64,000 nt of DNA from DASVWZ01 sp036392935 (GTDB lineage: Bacteria > Acidobacteriota > Terriglobia > Terriglobales > Acidobacteriaceae), in assembly GCA_036392935.1 (NCBI GenBank), contig DASVWZ010000014.1:1-64000 (forward strand), read 5' to 3'. The number at the start of each line of letters is the position of its first letter. Position 1 is the first letter of the stretch. The notes under the pieces were generated by a model. That model had not been told where the DNA came from, ran no database searches, and saw nothing but the letters and a program-made list of their open reading frames with translations. Shown here piece after piece: positions 50,189 through 60,333 of this stretch. The translations under genes and the position numbers were made by a program.

Positions 50189-51649
50189 TCAGCCGTTCTT
50201 GTTTGGAGTCAAACGACCCGCTTCCTCGCGAATCCTGGCCCACGCCCGCTCCACGTGCCGCGCCTGCGTGTTCGTTTGTCCCACGCACAATCGCAACGCG
50301 AACTTCCCGTCCAGCTTGGTGTGCGTAAGATAAAGATCGCCGCTCCGATTCAGCCGCTCCATCAGCGTCTGGTTTGCTTCATCGCCGTTCTTGAGCCGGA
50401 AGCACACCAGGTTTAATGGCGCCGGGGCCACCAGCTCGAATCGATCGTCCTGCTTCACCCACTCGGCGAATTGTTGCGCCAGCGCAATGTGTTGCCGAAC
50501 GTGGAACCGCAACCCTTCGACGCCATAATGTCGAATCACAAACCAAAGCTTCAGCGCGCGAAACCGCCGGCCCAGCGGAATCTGCCAATCGCGATAATCG
50601 ATCACCGCCCCTGATTGCGTAGCCTGATTCTTCAAATACTCTGGCAGCACGCTCAGCGTTTGAATCAGCTCTGCGCGGTCCGCGACCCAAAAGCAATCGC
50701 AGTCAAAATTCGTGAACATCCATTTGTGCGGATTAAATGCATAACTGTCGGCCAACTCCAGGCCTTCTTGAATATGCCGAAACTCCGGACACAGCGCCGC
50801 CGTACCTGACATCGCAGCATCCACGTGCAGCCAAACTCCGTTTTCGCGGCATATTCTCCCGATTTCCGGCACCGGATCAATCGCATTCGAAGAGGTGGTC
50901 CCCACCGTCGCACATACAAAAAACGGCGTCAGACCTGCTCGACGGTCGTCGGCAATCCGCTGTGCAAGCGCCTCGGCCCGCATGGCGAACCGTCCATCCA
51001 CTTCGACCAGCCGCAGATTCTCTCGCCCAATTCCCGCGATCTGCGCGTCTTTTTCAACAGAGGAGTGGGCCTGCGTCGACGTGTACGCCACCAGCTTGCC
51101 ATCGCATCCACGTCGATTGCTGGCGAACTTCGTCGCCCGTTCCCGCGCCGCCAGCAGGGCACAAAGTGACGCACTCGATGCCGTATCCTGAATGACCCCG
51201 CCGCCGGTTGAACTCGAAAGAAACTTCTCCGGCAAGCCGAGCATTCCGACTAGCCAATCCAACGTGTGCGTCTCCAGTTCCGTGCACGCTGGACTCGTAG
51301 CCCAAAGCATGCCTTGCACGCCCAATCCCGAAGAAAGTAAATCCCCCAGAATCGCCGGCGCCGAAGCATTACAAGGAAAGTACGCGTAAAAATTCGGCGA
51401 CTGCCAATGCGTGAGGCCGGGAAGAATCAGCTTTTCGACGTCTGCCAGCATCGCCTCAAACGCCTCGCCCTGCTCCGGCGGATGCTCGGGCAGCGACGCG
51501 CGAATCTGTCCTGGCTTTGCCTGTGATAGCACCGGAAACGACTCGATGCGCGAGTAGTAATCAGCAATCCAATCGACTACCGCATGCCCGTGACGCCGAA
51601 ATTCATCCGGGCTCATGTGAAATGATGTTCGAGATTCTGCACTCAACAT
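50189..51649 (-). CDS. PLP-dependent aromatic-L-amino-acid decarboxylase-type enzyme
   Basis: The 486-residue protein belongs to group II PLP decarboxylases. The lysine for the Schiff base lies in NPHKWMFTNFDC, with the upstream LHVDAAMSGTAALCPE. SPDEFRRHGHAVVDWIADYY opens the N-terminal domain. The family converts aromatic amino acids such as tryptophan, tyrosine or DOPA to amines; the specific substrate is not clear. GGAGA lies five bases before the ATG at 51649. Its gene is divergent from the BNR-type protein gene. Confidence 0.9.
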   Translation of the reverse strand: MLSAESRTSFHMSPDEFRRHGHAVVDWIADYYSRIESFPVLSQAKPGQIRASLPEHPPEQGEAFEAMLADVEKLILPGLTHWQSPNFYAYFPCNASAPAILGDLLSSGLGVQGMLWATSPACTELETHTLDWLVGMLGLPEKFLSSSTGGGVIQDTASSASLCALLAARERATKFASNRRGCDGKLVAYTSTQAHSSVEKDAQIAGIGRENLRLVEVDGRFAMRAEALAQRIADDRRAGLTPFFVCATVGTTSSNAIDPVPEIGRICRENGVWLHVDAAMSGTAALCPEFRHIQEGLELADSYAFNPHKWMFTNFDCDCFWVADRAELIQTLSVLPEYLKNQATQSGAVIDYRDWQIPLGRRFRALKLWFVIRHYGVEGLRFHVRQHIALAQQFAEWVKQDDRFELVAPAPLNLVCFRLKNGDEANQTLMERLNRSGDLYLTHTKLDGKFALRLCVGQTNTQARHVERAWARIREEAGRLTPNKNG

Positions 51650-51771
51650 GGCTTCTCCGAAGCACTATTAAAGCAGACACACTCTGGTTTCTGCGAAATC
51701 GCAAAAAGTGGCATCACACCAACGCGGCTCTTATCCGCTACACTGGTTGCATAGCGTGGGGGTTTCACCAA

Positions 51772-54700
51772 TTGCGCAAGACTAAACTCGGCTTGAGTTT
51801 CTGCCTTCTTTGCCTTTCTTTTTCATCCTCAACCTTCGCCCAATCAGCGCAGCCTGAATTTTTCAATGGACTCAAATGGCGCCTGATCGGCCCGTTTCGC
51901 GGAGGCCGCGCCGCTTCCGTCGCTGGCGTGCCCGGTGACCCCGCGACATTTTATTTTGGAGCCGTCGATGGCGGCGTCTGGAAAACCACCGATGCCGGCA
52001 CGGTCTGGACGCCAATCTTCGATTCTCAAACCGCCGCCTCGATCGGCGCGGTTGCGGTTGCGCCCTCCGACGCCAACACAATCTATGCTGGCACCGGCGA
52101 GTCCGACATTCGCTCCAGCCTTTCCTTCGGTGATGGCGTTTACAAGTCCACTGACGCCGGCCATACCTGGTCTCACCTCGGCCTCGCAGGCACCCGTCAC
52201 ATCAGCCGCATCATCATTGATCCGCGTGACGCAAATATTGTTTACGTGGCTGCGCTTGGCCACGCCTACGCCCCCAATGATCAGCGTGGCGTCTACAAGT
52301 CCACCGATGGCGGAGTGCACTGGACCAAGGCCCTTGATGCTGGCAACGACATTGGCGTCGCCGACCTCGCCATCTGCACCAACAATCCCGATCTTCTGTT
52401 CGCCACCACCTGGCACACGCACCGCCCAGTTTGGAGCACCTACGCACCCATCGATGGTCCCGGCAGCGGACTTTATCGCTCTCTGGATGCCGGCAAAACC
52501 TGGTCCCGCCTCAACGGAAATGGCTTGCCCGCCGACGATTGGGGTCGCTCCGGCGTCGCTGTCTCGCCCGACGGCAAGCGAGTTTACGCGCTCATTTCAG
52601 CCAAAGCACACGGCGGTCTCTATCGCTCCAACGACGGCGGCGACACTTGGACACTGATGAATTCCGACCCCCGCATCACCGGCCGCGCCTGGTATTTCAG
52701 CGGCATCACCGTCGATCCCCAGAACCCCGACCTCATCTACATGCCCAACGTCGCGCTCTACCGGTCCGTCGACGGCGGAAAAACCATCGACATCGTCCGC
52801 GGCGCTCCCGGCGGCGATGACTACCACCAGATTTGGATTGATCCGAAGAATTCCTCGAGCATGGTCTTGGGCACCGACCAGGGCACAACCGTCAGTGTGG
52901 ATCGCGGCCACACCTGGACCAGTTGGTACAACCAACCCACCGCGCAGATTTATCACCTCACCACCGACAATCGCTTCCCCTACATTGTCTACGGCACGCA
53001 GCAGGATAGCGGTGGCGTTGCGGTTTACAGCCGCACCGACTATGGCCAGATCACCCCTCGCCATTGGTTCCCCGGCGGTCCCAGCGAAAGTGGCTACGTC
53101 GCTCTTGATCCCAGCGATCCCGACATTGTTTTTCTGACTGGCGCCTACGGGTCAGTCGAGCGTTTCAACCTGAAAACCACCTTCACTCAGGATGTAACAC
53201 CCTGGCCGGTTCCGATGTGGGGTACGGAAATTAATCAGCGCAAATATCGCGCGCCCTGGACGCCGGTCCTGGTCTTTTCGCCTGCGGACAAGAAATCGCT
53301 TTACTTCGGGACGCAATTTGTTTTGAAGACAACCGATGGCGGACTCCACTGGGAAACCATCAGTCCCGATCTCACCGGCGCGGCTAAAAACCTCGACAAA
53401 CAAAAAGCCCAGGGCCCTCCCACCACCGAAAACGGCATGCAGCGCGGTCTCGGTGTGGTGTTCACTATCGCGCCATCGCCTCTCGAAAAAGACTTGATCT
53501 GGGCCGGCTCCGATACCGGCCTGATTCACCTTACCCGCGACGGCGGGAAAAATTGGAAGAACGTCACTCCACCAAAACTCACCGACTGGAGCAAGATTTC
53601 TTTTATCGAAGCCTCGCATTTTGATCCCGCCACGGCTTATGCAGCTATTGATCGCAGCCGCCTCGAGGATCACGCCCCGTATCTCTATCGCACCCACGAT
53701 TACGGTGCAACCTGGCAGCTGATCACCAAAGGTATTCCGACCATGTCGTTTCTCCGCTCGGTCCGAGAAGATCCGCAAACCAAAGGCCTGCTCTTCGCTG
53801 GTACCGAACTCGGCATCTACGTTTCATTCGACGACGGCGATCAGTGGTTACCATTGCAGCTGAATCTCCCCGTTTCATCCGTTCGCGACATGCGCATCCA
53901 CGGCGACGACCTGATCGTCGGCACCCACGGTCGCTCGTTCTGGATTCTCGATGACATCACGCCTCTCCGCCAGGTCGCCGACGCCGCTAAAGCAAAAAGC
54001 ACCTGGCTCTATCGTCCCGCTGACGCCGTTCGCGTCGATAACGACACCTTCGTCGGAACTCCGCTGCCGCCCGAAGAACCAACCGCCGAAAATCCTCCCA
54101 GCGGCGCCATCATCGACTACATTCTCAAGTCCGACGCGCGCAGCGTTCAGTTAGAAATCTACGACTCCAATCAAACCCTCGTTCGCCGATTTTCCTCGGA
54201 CGACAAAAAGTCAGATAAGCACGCTCCTGCCGCCATCGCCGAGCGCTGGTATACCAAGCCGAGCGCCTTGCAGCAGACGGCGGGAATGCATCGCTTCGTG
54301 TGGAATCTCGCCTGGGGATCCACCAATCCCAGCGTCGATGAAGACGATGACTCGCGTCCGCCCCCCGGCCCTAGAGCTATTCCCGGTATCTACACCGTCC
54401 AGCTCACCGTCGACGGCCAGATGCAGCGCCAGCCCTTGCGTGTTGTGATGGATCCGCGATCCGCGGCTACTCAAGACGTTCTTGAAGCGCAACTCAAACT
54501 AGGCCGCCAGATCTTCACCGAAGCCTTGGCTGCGCGCCGCGGATTGGCGGAGATCAATTCTGCCAAGAAGCAGCTTGCCGACGTCCAGCAGAAAATTTCC
54601 GATCAAAACCCAAAGCTCAAGTCAGCGCTGGCCGATGCGCAATCGCAACTCGCAAACATGCTTACCCCGCCGGCTGACGCAATTGGCTTGCAAGACGCTT

Positions 54701-54936
54701 ACAACAGTCTGGCATCGGTTTTGCGCGTCGTCGAAAGCGGCGACCGCCAGTCTCCCGCGCAGGCAATCTCCGTCTACACAATGTACGGCCAGCAAGCCAC
54801 GCAACGGTTGAATGACTGGGCCGCGTTCAGGCGTACTCGGCTGCCTGAAATCAACCAGCAGTTGCGTGACGCGAATCTCACGCCGATTAACATCGCCGAA
54901 ATTGAGCGCGAAGCCGAGGATGTCATGTCGCAATAG
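51772..54936 (+). CDS. Large secreted VPS10/BNR-type beta-propeller protein
   Basis: The roughly 1054-residue protein begins with a signal peptide (KLGLSFCLLCLSFSSSTFAQ). Its many Asp-box repeats follow the sortilin/BNR pattern, for example GGVWKTTDAGTVWTP and GVYKSTDAGHTWSHL. The proposed start is TTG at 51772, with a GGGGG tract upstream. A longer frame starting in the antisense of the decarboxylase gene is rejected because no signal would then be at the N-terminus. Propellers fill about residues 30-800, and the C-terminal 200 residues form a helical region (AEINSAKKQLADVQQKISDQ). It is a common acidobacterial secreted type of unknown substrate. Confidence 0.82.
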   Translation: MRKTKLGLSFCLLCLSFSSSTFAQSAQPEFFNGLKWRLIGPFRGGRAASVAGVPGDPATFYFGAVDGGVWKTTDAGTVWTPIFDSQTAASIGAVAVAPSDANTIYAGTGESDIRSSLSFGDGVYKSTDAGHTWSHLGLAGTRHISRIIIDPRDANIVYVAALGHAYAPNDQRGVYKSTDGGVHWTKALDAGNDIGVADLAICTNNPDLLFATTWHTHRPVWSTYAPIDGPGSGLYRSLDAGKTWSRLNGNGLPADDWGRSGVAVSPDGKRVYALISAKAHGGLYRSNDGGDTWTLMNSDPRITGRAWYFSGITVDPQNPDLIYMPNVALYRSVDGGKTIDIVRGAPGGDDYHQIWIDPKNSSSMVLGTDQGTTVSVDRGHTWTSWYNQPTAQIYHLTTDNRFPYIVYGTQQDSGGVAVYSRTDYGQITPRHWFPGGPSESGYVALDPSDPDIVFLTGAYGSVERFNLKTTFTQDVTPWPVPMWGTEINQRKYRAPWTPVLVFSPADKKSLYFGTQFVLKTTDGGLHWETISPDLTGAAKNLDKQKAQGPPTTENGMQRGLGVVFTIAPSPLEKDLIWAGSDTGLIHLTRDGGKNWKNVTPPKLTDWSKISFIEASHFDPATAYAAIDRSRLEDHAPYLYRTHDYGATWQLITKGIPTMSFLRSVREDPQTKGLLFAGTELGIYVSFDDGDQWLPLQLNLPVSSVRDMRIHGDDLIVGTHGRSFWILDDITPLRQVADAAKAKSTWLYRPADAVRVDNDTFVGTPLPPEEPTAENPPSGAIIDYILKSDARSVQLEIYDSNQTLVRRFSSDDKKSDKHAPAAIAERWYTKPSALQQTAGMHRFVWNLAWGSTNPSVDEDDDSRPPPGPRAIPGIYTVQLTVDGQMQRQPLRVVMDPRSAATQDVLEAQLKLGRQIFTEALAARRGLAEINSAKKQLADVQQKISDQNPKLKSALADAQSQLANMLTPPADAIGLQDAYNSLASVLRVVESGDRQSPAQAISVYTMYGQQATQRLNDWAAFRRTRLPEINQQLRDANLTPINIAEIEREAEDVMSQ

Positions 54937-54952
54937 CGCACGCAATCACGTT

Positions 54953-55885
54953 CTACTTCGGAGTCGGGGGCACAAACACTCGTGATGCGCCCACCAGCTC
55001 CGCGTTTGGAACCTCCGTCCGCAGCTTCACGTTCTGCAGCCCCGCCTTTTTCTGCGGCTTGGGTACAAACGACAGCAGATACTGATGCTCAAACCTTCCG
55101 GCCGCATCTTTCAGAAATGGCTCGAACGCCACCGGACCGCCGCTGAAGCCGATGTAATACGACTCACCGCCGGTTTCATCCGCCATCTTCGACAAATAAA
55201 GTTGGCCCCAATAATTGGCCCAGTAATCGTGCCCAAAGTGCCCCGCGCCCGGCATGTAGATCGCATAAATCAGCACGCCCGCCCGTTGCGCATCGTCAAT
55301 CGCCGCCGAAAGGTACGGATCCTGCAAATCCCCAACTCCATAAAAATGATCGATGCCGTCGGTCGCCGTTATCACCTCATGCCGTGCATTGCTCGGCGGC
55401 CACTTCTTCACCAAATCGCTGATCGAAAAATAAGGGCTGGCATTCACCCCTGCCATGCTCAGTGGCAGTCGCAGCGCCTTCGCAGCCAGCGCATGGTCTG
55501 AAGTCAGCTCCTGCTCAACCTTCGCCATTCCATTCTGCATGTACGCCACGCCAATCTTGGTTGTCGCCGGTTGCGCCTCAATGAAGTTCTTGATGTCATT
55601 CAGCTGGGAACCCAGCGTAAAGCTCGATCCATCGTCGAGCAGGATGAACAGTTCCATGGCCGCGTTATCGCCCTTGGCAGCTGTCCAATCCGTGACCTTA
55701 TCGCGGTCCTTGCCCTCAAATACCATGACGTCTTCTTTGTTGATTGTCGGAACATCCGATCCCTTGCGCGCTTCCACCGTCACGGTCATCCGCGCAGTCC
55801 CTCCGCCTGACTGTCCCACAGCTCGAACCGCCAGGCACGCTGAAACCACCATCGCCAAAGCCATCAACACCAGATTCTTTTTCAT
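54953..55885 (-). CDS. Acidobacterial VWFA-related secreted protein
   Basis: The 310-residue protein starts MKKNLVLMALAMVVSACLAV, a signal peptide, followed by a von Willebrand type A domain in which the MIDAS-like residues are partly visible (LFILLDDGSSFTL). The acidobacterial VWFA family (TIGR03436) has this arrangement. Two ATGs are adjacent (55888 and 55885); GGAG suits the second. It shares the strand with the gene at 56057 but is separated from it by a terminator. Function unknown; extracytoplasmic. Confidence 0.85.
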   Translation of the reverse strand: MKKNLVLMALAMVVSACLAVRAVGQSGGGTARMTVTVEARKGSDVPTINKEDVMVFEGKDRDKVTDWTAAKGDNAAMELFILLDDGSSFTLGSQLNDIKNFIEAQPATTKIGVAYMQNGMAKVEQELTSDHALAAKALRLPLSMAGVNASPYFSISDLVKKWPPSNARHEVITATDGIDHFYGVGDLQDPYLSAAIDDAQRAGVLIYAIYMPGAGHFGHDYWANYWGQLYLSKMADETGGESYYIGFSGGPVAFEPFLKDAAGRFEHQYLLSFVPKPQKKAGLQNVKLRTEVPNAELVGASRVFVPPTPK

Positions 55886-56003
55886 CATTTCTCCACAGTA
55901 AGTTACAGCCTTCCACCCAACAGGCAATTAGATGTATGCCCCAACGCTGTAGCTTGGCAAAAATAACGCTACCCGATACCCGACCTCAGAAATACCATAG
56001 CCA

Positions 56004-56030
56004 AGAAAAAAGGCTGGCCGAAGCCAGCCC
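56004..56030 (-). terminator. Rho-independent terminator after the secreted protein at 56057
   Basis: Read on the minus strand, GGCTGGC-TTCG-GCCAGCC is followed by a run of T (TTTTTT). The stem is perfect with a UUCG tetraloop. It separates the genes at 56057 and 54953. Confidence 0.85.
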
Positions 56031-56056
56031 CACTTCATATCCCAGTCGAGGCTTTC

Positions 56057-56785
56057 CTACATCTTCTGATAGTTGCTGTTCTCAACCGCAATGTTCAATT
56101 GCTTGCTCACTCCTTCGATCGCCTCCGACGCAATGTGGTTCGGCCCGCCCGGAATGCTGGCGAATTGCACATTCACATTGACCGCGTCTTTCGGGTCGGT
56201 CCCAAGATACGAATTGACCGTGATGCCTGTAATTCCTTTCTGCGCCTTGTCAATCGTAAACGTCATCTTGTCGCCCTGTTTCACGTAGTTGACGAATACC
56301 AGGCTGAATTGACCTTCCCCAGCCCCCGGGCTCATAGAAATGTTGCCCTTCTGCTTCGCCTGCTCGATCATGTCCTTGTCCGGCGGCAGATATTGCTTCA
56401 CCAGTTCCTTGATCTGGTCGGCATATTCTTTAAATTCTTCTTTCTTTTTCGCTACCACGTGCTGCTTCAACCGCCCGCCGCTCGGAGGAGGCGGCGGTTC
56501 CTGCGCATCGAGCGGAGTCTTCTGCTCCTTGCCGTCCGGCCCCAGGCGCACCTGATAGTGCTCCTGCTTCTTCTGCTCGCCCTTCAGGCTGATGGTCGTC
56601 GTTTCTGTCCACGTGTATTGCGCCAGCATCTGCTTGTTCTTCGCCATTGCCTCTTTCAGGTCGGCGACTTTCTGCTGCATGTCGGGATTTTGGGCAACCA
56701 GCTTCACGGGAGACAAAATGCTCAGCGCAAGCGCGCTAAACGCCGCGATCAAAATCTTGTGACGGTATTGAAATTCGATTTTCAT
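56057..56785 (-). CDS. Secreted acidobacterial protein, unknown function
   Basis: The 242-residue protein has a signal peptide (HKILIAAFSALALSILSPVK). The ATG at 56785 is preceded by AAAGGAGAA, a strong ribosome binding site; longer frames lack one. The mature part has a charged, helical region (QQKVADLKEAMAKNKQMLAQ, and KKKEEFKEYADQIKELVKQY). It ends with a beta-rich part that binds unknown targets (FSLVFVNYVKQGDKMTFTID). I do not recognise a family beyond its acidobacterial look. A terminator follows directly. Confidence 0.72.
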   Translation of the reverse strand: MKIEFQYRHKILIAAFSALALSILSPVKLVAQNPDMQQKVADLKEAMAKNKQMLAQYTWTETTTISLKGEQKKQEHYQVRLGPDGKEQKTPLDAQEPPPPPSGGRLKQHVVAKKKEEFKEYADQIKELVKQYLPPDKDMIEQAKQKGNISMSPGAGEGQFSLVFVNYVKQGDKMTFTIDKAQKGITGITVNSYLGTDPKDAVNVNVQFASIPGGPNHIASEAIEGVSKQLNIAVENSNYQKM

Positions 56786-57146
56786 GAAGTTTTCTCCTTT
56801 AAGGAAGCCCGAAGGTAAGACGCTCACCACACGGCAGCTCGCCTGGACCGTTGTCAGTACCATAATGGCTCCACGACACACACCGGTGTGTGCAGAAGCG
56901 CCGGATAACTCCGCGCCATCGGGTTAATTGTCTGGAAATGAGACGAGCCATTATCGGTTCGTCGCCCACAAATGGCAAGCGGAAAAGATCTCCCGCGCCG
57001 GCCGCAAGCGCATTTCGTTTCGGGAAACTCGTCTCACGGCCGGTAATCATCTTGTCGGGTTTGAGCTTCTCACCGAAGCAAGGTATATTTTCGCAGTGTG
57101 TTCACCAGGATTGCCGATTCTTCCGGCTTTCATCCAGGAGTGAGAA
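56786..57146. other. 361-bp divergent intergenic region, no gene seen
   Basis: It separates the minus-strand secreted protein gene and the plus-strand DUF5996 gene. Open frames on both strands overlap it, but none has a ribosome binding site or a family signature. No tRNA, riboswitch fold or strong inverted repeat is visible. It presumably holds the two promoters. Confidence 0.5.
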
Positions 57147-58091
57147 ATGCTGCATCCGCTGTCCGATTTCGGCGAATGGCCGGACCTTGAATGGAACCCA
57201 TGGAAAGATACCGCCGAAACTCTACACATGTACACGCAGATCGTCGGCAAGACGCGCCTCGCTCTCACCCCGATTCAAAATCACTGGTGGAATGTGCCGC
57301 TTTATGTCACTGCACGCGGGCTTTCGACATCCGCTATGCCCGTTGGCCTGGGCCATTCGTTGGGCATTGAGTTCGACTTCATCACTCATGCGCTCGCCTT
57401 CCGAAAAAGCGATGGGCATACCGAGCAGCTCGATCTCCGTCCCACGCCCGTGGCGAAGTTCTATTCCGAGTATCTGAAGATCTTGTCCGCACTCGGAGTC
57501 AACATTCGAATCAATCCCGTTCCCTGTGAGTTGACGACACCTATTCGCTTCGATCAGGATACCGTGCACGCCAGCTATGACAAGGACGCAGTCACTCGCT
57601 TCTGGCACGTGCTGATCATCGCCGATACTCTCTTCAAGCGATTTTCCACCGCCTTCTACGGAAAGATCAGTCCAGTCCATTTTTTCTGGGGATCTTTCGA
57701 TTTGGCAGTAACCCGCTTCAACGGCAAGAAGGCGCCGCCTCGCCCCGGAGCCGATCGCATTCAAGCGGAAGCCTACTCCCACGAAGTGATCAGCGCCGGT
57801 TTCTGGCCCGGCAACGGCGGATACGGCCGCGCCGCGTTCTATGCTTATGCCGCGCCCACGCCCGACGGTCTCAATAAAACAACCCTTCGCGGCATCGGAT
57901 CGTTCAATCAGAACTTGGGTGAGTTTTTGCTCGATTATTCTGATGCACGCTCAGCCACCAATCCAGCGCAGTCCGTTCTCGACTTTCTACAGGAAACCTA
58001 CTCCGCCGCCGCTGACTTAGCCAAATGGAATCGCGCTAGCCTCGACCGAAACGACGCCATTTCCCGCGCCGCGCTCGGTCAAAGCAAATAA
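57147..58091 (+). CDS. DUF5996-family protein
   Basis: The 314-residue protein has the DUF5996 features: EWNPWKDTAETLHMYTQIVG near the start, then HWWNVPLYVTARGL, HFFWGSFDLAVTRFNGKKAP and WPGNGGYGRAAFYAYAAP. The family is widespread and its function is unknown. It has no signal peptide and no membrane span. CCAGGAGTGAGAA gives a good ribosome binding site before the ATG. It is the last gene before the formate dehydrogenase operon, 340 bp away. Confidence 0.85.
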   Translation: MLHPLSDFGEWPDLEWNPWKDTAETLHMYTQIVGKTRLALTPIQNHWWNVPLYVTARGLSTSAMPVGLGHSLGIEFDFITHALAFRKSDGHTEQLDLRPTPVAKFYSEYLKILSALGVNIRINPVPCELTTPIRFDQDTVHASYDKDAVTRFWHVLIIADTLFKRFSTAFYGKISPVHFFWGSFDLAVTRFNGKKAPPRPGADRIQAEAYSHEVISAGFWPGNGGYGRAAFYAYAAPTPDGLNKTTLRGIGSFNQNLGEFLLDYSDARSATNPAQSVLDFLQETYSAAADLAKWNRASLDRNDAISRAALGQSK

Positions 58092-58431
58092 AACCGTCAG
58101 AGTCTCATCCCTTGCGCTATCGCGTGTCCGGTCGATCCGTATGACGATGCGGAAACTGAGCGCTCCTTTCATTGGCCGTTTTCTCGCGGTATGACAGCCG
58201 CGGATGTTGCGAACATTGACGTCTTTCTCGTGCGGCGTTGGCTGTTCCCGGAATGCAGAAGCTCGCCAACCCCTTTTTCCCCGCAGCCATTGCGAAATAC
58301 AAGGCGACCGGATCTGATGAAATACACTGCGGAAGGGCAACTTCTGACACTCTATGAGTTTCTGGCGTTGCCACAACATGATGCTAGCTCAAGAAGTGCT
58401 ACGATTCCCAAAGCGTCTGCGTGGGAACACG
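58092..58431. other. 340-bp region upstream of the formate dehydrogenase operon, no gene seen
   Basis: No coding frame here has family features. An in-frame extension of the catalytic gene reaches back to 58354, but residues before 58432 do not resemble formate dehydrogenase. The stretch probably holds the promoter and 5' leader. No clear SECIS-independent structure, riboswitch or operator was recognised. Confidence 0.5.
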
Positions 58432-60324
58432 ATGCCTGATTCAACGAAAAACCGACTGACCCAGCCCTTGGTACTTGATAACGGCTCGCACCGGCCCGCC
58501 ACCTGGGATGAAGCCATGGAGCGGGTCACCGGAGCTTTCCGTAAGTCGATCGAGAAAGGCGATCCGCGCGACTTTGGGATGTTCAGCTGTTCCAAGACCA
58601 CCAACGAACTGAACTACGCGGCGCAAAAATTCGTTCGCAGCGTCATGGGAACGAACAACATTGACAGCTGCAACCGGACTTGACATGCCCCCAGCGTCGC
58701 CGGTCTGGCGGCGGTATTCGGAGCAGGCGGAGGAACCAGTTCGTATCGCGAAATCGAAGAAACCGACGTCATCCTGCTTTGGGGCTCCAACGCACGGGAG
58801 ACGCACCCCATTTTCTTTCACCACATATTAAAGGGTATCCGCAACGGCGCCGAACTTTATGCCATAGACCCGCGCCGCACGGCCTCCGCCCGGTGGGCCA
58901 ACCTATGGCTCGGGCTGGAAGTAGGTTCCGATATCTCGTTGGCCAATGCGGTTGCACGCGAAATTATTGTAGCTGGACTTGCCAACGACGACTTCATCCG
59001 CCGCGCTACCAGCGGATTTGAAGTTTATAAAGCACAGGTTGAGAAATATACACTCGATCGAGCCGAGCGCGAAACCCGAGTGCCCGCCGAAGCGATCCGT
59101 AAGATGGCTCATGCCTATGCAAAAGCCCCGCGAGCCCAATTGTGCTGGACGCTTGGAATCACCGAGCATCACAACGCCGTAGACAATGTCGTCGCTCTCA
59201 TCAATCTGGCCCTGCTTACCGGACACGTTGGCCGGTACGGTAGTGGCGTGAATCCGTTGCGCGGACAGAACAATGTCCAGGGTGGCGGCGACATGGGTGC
59301 GATTCCCGACCGGCTTCCCGGATTTCAGCATGTTGAGAACGATCAGCTGCGGGGCAAGTTTGAGAAGGCATGGGGTACAAGAATCCAGCCAAAGCGGGGC
59401 TGGCATTTGAGTGACATGTTTGAGGCGATGGAGCACGAACACCTCACCACCTTATATGTGCTTGGCGAAAACCCGGCGGACTCTGAAGCCGATCGGCGCC
59501 GTGCCTTAAAGCGGCTGCAAGGGCTGGAGTTTCTTGTGGTCCAGGACCTTTTCTATACCAAGACCGCAGCGCTGGCGGACGTTGTGCTGCCGGCCGCTGC
59601 CGGCGCTTTCGAAAGCGAAGGCACAGTGACCTCGAGCGAACGCCGCGTGCAGTGTGTTCGCCGCACGGTGCCACCACCGGAGGGTGTGCGCGATGATCTT
59701 GAAATCATATTTGATCTGGCACGCCGCCTCGGACATGATTGGGGCACTCCCAATCCGGAAGTTCTCTGGAATGAGTTACGCCTGCTGAGCCCTATGCATG
59801 GCGGCATGAGTTATTCTCGCCTCGTAGAAATGGGCGGAATTCAATGGCCGTGTTACGACGAGTCTCATCCCGGCGAAATGTTTCTTCACGGAAGGTTGTG
59901 GAGCCATCCCCTCATTGGCCCACGCGCGCCGTTCAGCATGGTAGAGTTCAGCCCGCCGGTCGACCAACTTGACGACGAATATCCAATCCGTTTAACCACC
60001 GGGCGCCGGCTGGATGACTACAATACCGGAGTGCAAACCATCCGATATCCATCACCACTTCGCCGTGAGGAAGCGATGGATGTTTCGCTGGAAGATGGTG
60101 CCCATTACAAGTTGCAGGAAGGCGAAAAGGTCCGGGTGACATCGCGTCGTGGATCGCTGGTTGTTCCGGTGCGCTTTGACCCGGCGTTGCGGTCCGGTCT
60201 TGCGTTTCTGTCGGTTCATGCTCACGATCAAGCGGCGACCAACGAATTGACGATCGACGCGGTGGATCCCAAGTCCGGGACTTCGGAGTTCAAAGCCACG
60301 GCGATTCGAATCGAGAAAGTATAA
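58432..60324 (+). CDS. fdhA: Selenocysteine formate dehydrogenase, catalytic part (in-frame TGA at 58681-58683)
   Basis: I read one 630-residue protein through the TGA at 58681-58683 as Sec84. The context, NNIDSCNRT-Sec-HAPSVAGLAAV, aligns with E. coli FdhF (VDCCARV-Sec-HGPSVAGL). The same frame continues without interruption to 60324. It carries molybdopterin oxidoreductase motifs (ILLWGSNARETHPI, YAIDPRRTASARW, TLGITEHHNAVDNV, LRGQNNVQGGGDMG) and the C-terminal dinucleotide-binding domain (IRLTTGRRLDDYNTG). Formate is oxidised at the W/Mo site. The usual N-terminal Fe4S4 domain is absent; it occurs in the product of 62232. The start at 58432 is uncertain. Confidence 0.92.
58681..58713 (+). 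promoter_or_regulatory. SECIS-like hairpin after the in-frame TGA
   Basis: After TGA (58681-58683), CGTCGCC (58695-58701) pairs with GGCGGCG (58707-58713) around the loop GGTCT. The loop starts 18 bases after TGA, as it does in E. coli fdhF, whose loop is also GGUCU. The 7-bp stem has one G-T pair. Bacterial SECIS elements bind SelB here. Confidence 0.75.
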
Positions 60325-60333
60325 GAGACTGGA

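Noticed and set aside
58354..58683. Formate dehydrogenase as a short truncated gene ending at TGA
   Set aside because: Homology continues in the same frame immediately after TGA with the Sec-specific context, so this is recoding and not a nonsense mutation.
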